A stretch of 64,000 bases of DNA from Litomosoides sigmodontis (lineage: Eukaryota; Nematoda; Chromadorea; Rhabditida; Onchocercidae), in NCBI GenBank assembly GCA_963070105.1, contig OY718807.1, positions 8,742,483-8,806,482 on the forward strand, in the 5' to 3' direction. The translations under genes and the position numbers were made by a program. The notes beneath the pieces were generated by a model. The model was not told where the DNA came from, did no database searches, and saw only the letters and a list, made by a program, of their open reading frames with translations. This document shows, one piece after another, positions 58,465-64,000 of the stretch. Every line of letters starts with the position of its first letter. The first letter of the stretch is position 1.

Positions 58465-61400
58465 TTAGATTCTTGAATTCGCACTTACCACATCGCAAAA
58501 GTGTGGAGGAGATTTGTTAAAGTAAACAAAACAAATTGATGTGCCTGCTATAACACATTTTACAACATTATTATTGATAGCCAAGACAATTAACGACGAG
58601 GGATCAGCCATGTTTAGTAACACAGATTGCTGGAAACTCAACTGAAACAAGGAAGTATATCTTTAAAGTAAGAGAAAGTATCAATTATTGACAATGATAC
58701 ACAATGTTATTTGCTTTTTGAAAGGTTAGTAATTTACTGCAAGAGTTAAATAATTTACATAGAACTACGCTTAGGTTTAAACATATAAAATCCTCCAATT
58801 TTCAAATTACGCTAATAATGATTCGAATAGCAATAAACTCCTATGCAAACTGTTCGCTGATAATTTCAGATCATACATTGCAGATAAAAAGGCTCAGTTT
58901 CTGAGAACTAACAATAACTTACTGTTTGAAGAATAGGAGAGTAGACAAATACTGCTAACCTGCAGTCTAACGCTACTGAAAATACTATGAGTGAATCCGA
59001 TGTTCGATGTAGGTGTAAGTCTGTAATAGTTCATTCAAATACAAGTAAAAAAATTTATAAAGACCCGTTTTAACAACATCTTAAAAATCCTGTAGGTATA
59101 AGACCAACCGATGAAGCAACAGTTTAATTTACTAATGCATCATTAATAAAAATCAACGTTAATCATTAAGGAAAAGTGAAATGAGCGTCTACCTCTGCAC
59201 ATTGCACCATGCCACCAGTTAACGCTTTTCACAAGCTCCCAATTTTTGTCGATTTGAAACATGGTAATGGTGCCAGAATCAGAACCCACACCAACATATA
59301 GAACCTCTAAAATATAAATAGGGAAATTTCGATAATCAAAAAAATGATGAAAGTCGTTGGCTTCTAAAGTCGAAACAGAAAAACTTGCCATTTTCGCTGT
59401 ACATGCTCAGTGCACTAAGTCCACACTTTTCCACTTCGATCGTTTTTCGACTTTTTACATCAATAAATTCGGAAAAATTCCAGAGGTGTAGCAGCCCTGT
59501 AGATGAGATAGCACCGCATACAAAGCTATCATTTGAAGAGGTGCAGGTGCAAGAAACTTTAACCACAATTCCATCATCACTGATCGATTCAAACAAAACT
59601 GAATACTTTTTCGAATCCAAATCCTTGCTTAATTCGTAAATCCTTAAAGGGGATAAAGTTTATAAAATTTTTCCACGTTACAGAAATGATCCTAGAAAGT
59701 TGTAGCACCCAACTGACGTCTGATCGTTATGACATAAAATTTTACATACATTAGTCTTCCACTCGAACATGAAACCAGAAATCGAATGCAAGGACTGACT
59801 GATATAAATCGAGCACTTAACAATCTACAATCCGTTTTCATACGAATGTTAAATACTTGCCGTAGATTCCCTGAAAATATTGCACTAATATAATGAAAAA
59901 TTAGACAAACGAGAAATATACTAAAATATACCATCTTCTAGACGCCAAATGAAAATTTCAGATTTTCCTCCAACAGAAATAAAATATGAATCCATCACAA
60001 AAACACAAAACACTGAAGACGAATGAGCCTGTAGTCGCTGAACTATTTCAAGAGATCCTGCAAATTTACTTCAATTATTCAAAATCCGAAGACCCAGTAA
60101 CTGCTAGAAAAATTATTTTTAAGACTTAAGAAAGTACTGTCCCGAGAAACACTTCTACTATTCACTTTATCACGGGTCATTTCAATAGATGCAAATCAGA
60201 AACCAAATGCAAACCTGAAGTGGTAAATCTGGACAAAAGAAGCATACCATCAATGCCACCAGTAACATATAATTCATCACGATTGGTTTCTGCAACCGCT
60301 ACAGATGTAATGCTGGACAAATGCAAATTAGGCTGCAAAGGAGATAGATAACTGTGCATTATGTAAATCCAGAGAAGACACGAATTAGATTTCAGTTACA
60401 TTTTCCATACTGAAAATCAATTTCTGTGCATATTTTCCCCATAAGGTTAGGGAGAAAATATGCACAGATCCATACGATGACTGACCTTAATTACATGCAA
60501 ATCATTCATATAAAGAGTGATTCTTGAGATTCGGCTTTTTATAACAAACTCAAAGCACAACGATTTCGATCCTTCACAATTTCCACTTTTTTCTAACACT
60601 GATAGCGACCACGCGCGACGCCTTCCTCCACACCACACATCACAAACGGAGTGTCCACTATCACAATTTACCAAAATAAAGTTACCCTACAAAACGAATG
60701 TGCTTCTTTTCTCCTAATATTATTTCAATGAATGCAAATAATCTTTTATATAGAAAATAACAAATAATCAAAACTACGATTTCACGATAAAACAATTTCT
60801 GATTCAGCAGGCACTTTTTAAAAATACTGCACTAACCCCCCGGAATCCTGCCACATACAACTGATTTTTCGCCTCAAAAAACCTGCATAGCCATTCTCTT
60901 CCGACTGCAGTGGAAGGTTTAGACCAAGATAACAATTGTAGTGGATTTCCTAAAAACAACATTTGATTAGTTTTTTTTTTATAAGGACCATGCCAAGAAA
61001 TAATTCAATTAACGTTGAATGACTCGAACCATAACCTCTCTTCCAAATGCACATTTTTCCATCACGTCCAATAGACAGTAATTTAGTCTTACACAATTTC
61101 ATATCTGTGACACCATCCTTACCATGGGCTCGCTTTATTATTTGCTTTGTCTAAAAAATCAACAGTAACATATACCACTTAAATTAAAAAAAGCTTACTT
61201 TAATCACTTTTTTAAACAGTAGAGATAATGAAATGAAATTCAAATGTAAAGGCAAAACAGTAGAGATAATGAAATGAAATTCAAATGTAAAGGCAAAACA
61301 AATAAAAGCTTCGGAAATGAGATTTCCACTACCCGAATACTATAAAATTAATTATAAGCGAAGTAATTCTTGAATTATAACTGCCAAAGGAAAAAAAATC

Positions 61401-64000
61401 ATTCCATGAAATAAAATAGATGCAAACATAATTCACAACTACTAATTTGGGTTTCAACATATTTGATGTTCCAGATGATAAGAAGCAAATTAGACCTCTC
61501 CGTGCATTACCTCGAGATTATGTACAACAATAACGGAACCTTTCCGCGTACCAAGAAAAAGTTCCTCGGCATTAACGGCAACACACGAAACAACTTCCTG
61601 CAGATTGATTTGCACAGTTTGGCTCATCCATTCCGACATATCTTCTGATAAGACTAGTATCTGCAATGTCTTTCGATCGATGACTTTCGTGCGACATTAC
61701 TTGTGAGAATGAACTACTTGAACTCTACTCCGAAATACGTGATTTCTTTTTGTAGTTCTCACCGTTTTTTTTAGGAAACAGAAACAATTCATGAAAAGTC
61801 TTTTTTTATGAGCAACAACAGCATCAAGACCAGAAAAAAAAGAAACAGAAGACAAGAAAAAAACCATCAAAATCAAACAACCCACATTTTTAAAGTTGAA
61901 CAATGCAAGAAATAAACAACTGTTGGCCCAAAACAAGTCCAATATTTGATCGGAAGCATTAAAAATACCACACTTGTGATCCTCAACTGCAAAAATGAGG
62001 AAACTAACTTGAATACAATAGATATTGGACTTTGTTCACAAAAAATTAGTCTTTTTCTTTCACTTTATTTCTGTGTAAACATAACGTAATGAAATAATTT
62101 TGAAACAGTTAGATAATATTAGAAAAAGCAGCACTTAGCATCTCCTTACCTCTTACTAAATGTAATTTCTGGTCCTCTGAGAAAGCTATGTATTTTCTGC
62201 ATGGTGATAATTTCAGCGAGTTTGATCTGGCAGAATTACACTGCAGTATTTTATTCAAGGAAATTGTATTTGTTTCATACAATGCTCTGAAATCACAAAA
62301 TATGAATACATTTCCAGTAGCACTACGATTTGATAAATCACAAGCATCACAAACAACATGTATACGTTGAAGATTTTTTTTAACAGCAAAGGAATATAAT
62401 ACTCGAAGTATACAAATTCCAATCATCGCAAATTAAAAACAAGAACTGCCAACTTATTCGCAAAAACGAACATTATTTAAAATCAAAATGACGTATAAGA
62501 AAAAATTTCACTATAATTTTTATTTTAAAATAGAGACTTGCTCCATCAATTAACTCGAAATATAAATTTATGGTAAGAACTTTGTTGAAAGAATTTTGGC
62601 AACATCTTTTCAAAGGAATACAGCTATTAATCAATCATCAAACAATTCAATAATAAAAAGTTTGTAGCTTTACCATTGAAAAACGGAAATCTATACTTGA
62701 AGATTCCACTAACTCGGCATATACTTGAAAAATTGAATTTAAATAATCGAAGTCTTCAATATCTTCACTTTTCATTTCAACGTAGTTTTATTTCATTATT
62801 GCTGTATATTCATGAAAACTATTCATAAGACGTAACGGTAACTAACCCTTCCGAGTCCAAAATATAATAGCATTGCTGTGAAAGTGCAACAAATGATTGC
62901 ACTGATATATTTGGGTAAAGAACATCCACAACCTGCATATCCTCTATTTTTTCTGGGAATGTTAAAGATCCAAAAAATCCATTATCTGTACCGAAGAACT
63001 AAAAAGGTGATAGTGAATTAAGATAGACAATTCTCCACCAAGCTATTTAAACAATAATAAAGAATAATAAACAGAAACTGGAATTTGTTTGGACTGACTT
63101 TGATAACCGAAAAAATTTACCAGTTCTCGAGATAGAAAATGAAAAGATCGGATAACACCACATCCAGTATGCAGCAGCTTTAAAAGTGAAACAAATGACT
63201 CGTTAAACAGCCACACACATATGCTTCCATCCTAAAATCATATATAAAGCATCAAATATAATTAAATAACTCTGCAAGTTCAAATATTTTGCACAAAAAA
63301 CGAAACAATATTAAGTTTTTGCAAATAAGAAGTAATCAGCTGAACATGATATAGAACAAAACTAGCACAGTCATTTCAGTAAAATCCAGCATCCTATTTT
63401 ACCCTCTTTTTATTTCTATTCTAAGGAGTCACTATTCAAAACTTAAATTCTTTCTTAGAATCTTGGTATATTCCATAAAACAAGTCTGTTCTTCAAAACA
63501 CAACCAAAGCAGCAAATAAAGGTAAAAACAATTGTTTGAATTAAAAAACAATACATACTTGTCCCCCCGTGAACACCACGTTTTGCGGTCCACCACAAAT
63601 GGAAAATGGCCTTGATGAATGCCCATAACATTCATCCAAATGACAACCACTATCCAAGGACCACATATGTAAGCTCCTATCATCCGATATTGAAAATAGT
63701 AAACTACATTTTATGAGCAAACCGAAAATCATACCCTGTAACAGTTACGTGGTGTCGATCACTGATAGATTTTAGTCCTTTATTACTCATAACTGCACCT
63801 CTATCTGAATCAGTTAGTCGGAAAAGCTGCACTGTGTTACTGGCGAAAAATTAAACTATCAAAAAAGCAAGTTAAGGACTTCCTAGGATAGAATGAGTGA
63901 TTTAAAAGATCAAAGCTGAAGAAAAAAAGATTTGAGTAAGAATGAAATGCCAGTTAATTTTAGGTGTAACGTTTCTCTTACAGATAAGTTTGCCGTCAGT
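58465..64000 (-). CDS. WDR6: WDR6-like WD40 protein, N-terminal part outside window
   Basis: WDR6 (yeast Rtt10/Trm734) is the WD40 partner of the FTSJ1/Trm7 methyltransferase that makes 2'-O-methyl at tRNA position 34. Many short exons between 64000 and 58465 follow WDR6 order: VQLFRLTDSDRGAVMSNKG (about 63850-63745), SDDRSLHMWSLDSGCHLDE and YGHSSRPFSICGG (about 63700-63560), DMKLCKTKLLSIGRDGKMCI (about 61150-61040), REWLCRFFEAKNQLYVAGFR (about 60910-60840), the hallmark VWCGGRRRAWSLSVLEKSGN (about 60630-60570; CGGGHRSW in human), SSITSVAVAETNRDELYVTG (about 60320-60240), DSYFISVGGKSEIFIWRLED (about 59990-59935), SCSSGRLMYVKFYV (near 59760), GLLHLWNFSE (near 59490), VGSDSGTITMFQIDKNWELV (about 59300-59230). 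The last exon ends LLNMADPSSLIVLAI, CVIAGTSICFVYFNK, matching the WDR6 C-terminus, with the stop at 58465. The 5' end lies past 64000. Confidence 0.83.
61216..61300 (+). repeat. 41-base tandem duplication
   Basis: Two adjacent copies of a 41-base unit starting AGAGATAATGAAATGAAATT, the second beginning 41 bases after the first (61221 and 61262), with no mismatch seen. Located in a WDR6 intron. Confidence 0.92.

Overview
The window looks like nuclear DNA of a parasitic nematode, most likely a spirurid or filarial worm. The reasons are an AT-rich base composition, multi-exon genes with mostly short introns, TTTCAG-type 3' splice sites, acceptor-like motifs just upstream of several start codons as expected for spliced-leader trans-splicing, and proteins that align exon by exon to animal families. 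No bacterial operon, CRISPR array, tRNA, rRNA or intact transposon was seen. The species call is inference.

Layout from left to right. 1-4933 (-): SNF2 ATPase of the TTF2/lodestar type, running off the left edge. 7236-13849 (+): CMTR1, the cap-1 2'-O-methyltransferase (G-patch, FtsJ domain, C-terminal WW-like module). 15739-19518 (-): an FMRP/FXR protein (Agenet/Tudor, two KH domains, RGG). 20386-22140 (+): SYF2 splicing factor. 24966-26346 (-): phase-consistent exons of an unrecognised gene. 26491-27425: a very long AAT/ATT microsatellite. 30178-33458 (-): SH2 plus tyrosine kinase of the nematode Fer-like group. 34026-35912 (-): a C18orf21/RMP24-like zinc-ribbon protein. 37344-40772 (-): cytoplasmic poly(A)-binding protein. 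45136-48813 (+): BFR1-like coiled-coil protein. 50283 to about 56.7 kb (-): soluble guanylate cyclase with a haem domain. 58465-64000 (-): WDR6, running off the right edge.

Eight of the ten recognised genes act on RNA or transcription: transcript release, capping, splicing, RNase MRP, poly(A) binding, mRNP translation control and tRNA methylation. Nothing shows a dedicated shared system; they have separate promoters and mixed orientation, so the clustering may be chance. The points most worth checking are the orphan gene and microsatellite at 25-28 kb, the missing AG acceptor before the DFG exon of the kinase, the GC-AG introns needed in CMTR1 and the BFR1-like gene, and the clear FMRP orthologue, since C. 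elegans is generally held to lack one. Exon boundaries were placed by eye from reading frame, splice motifs and remembered family alignments; no search was run.
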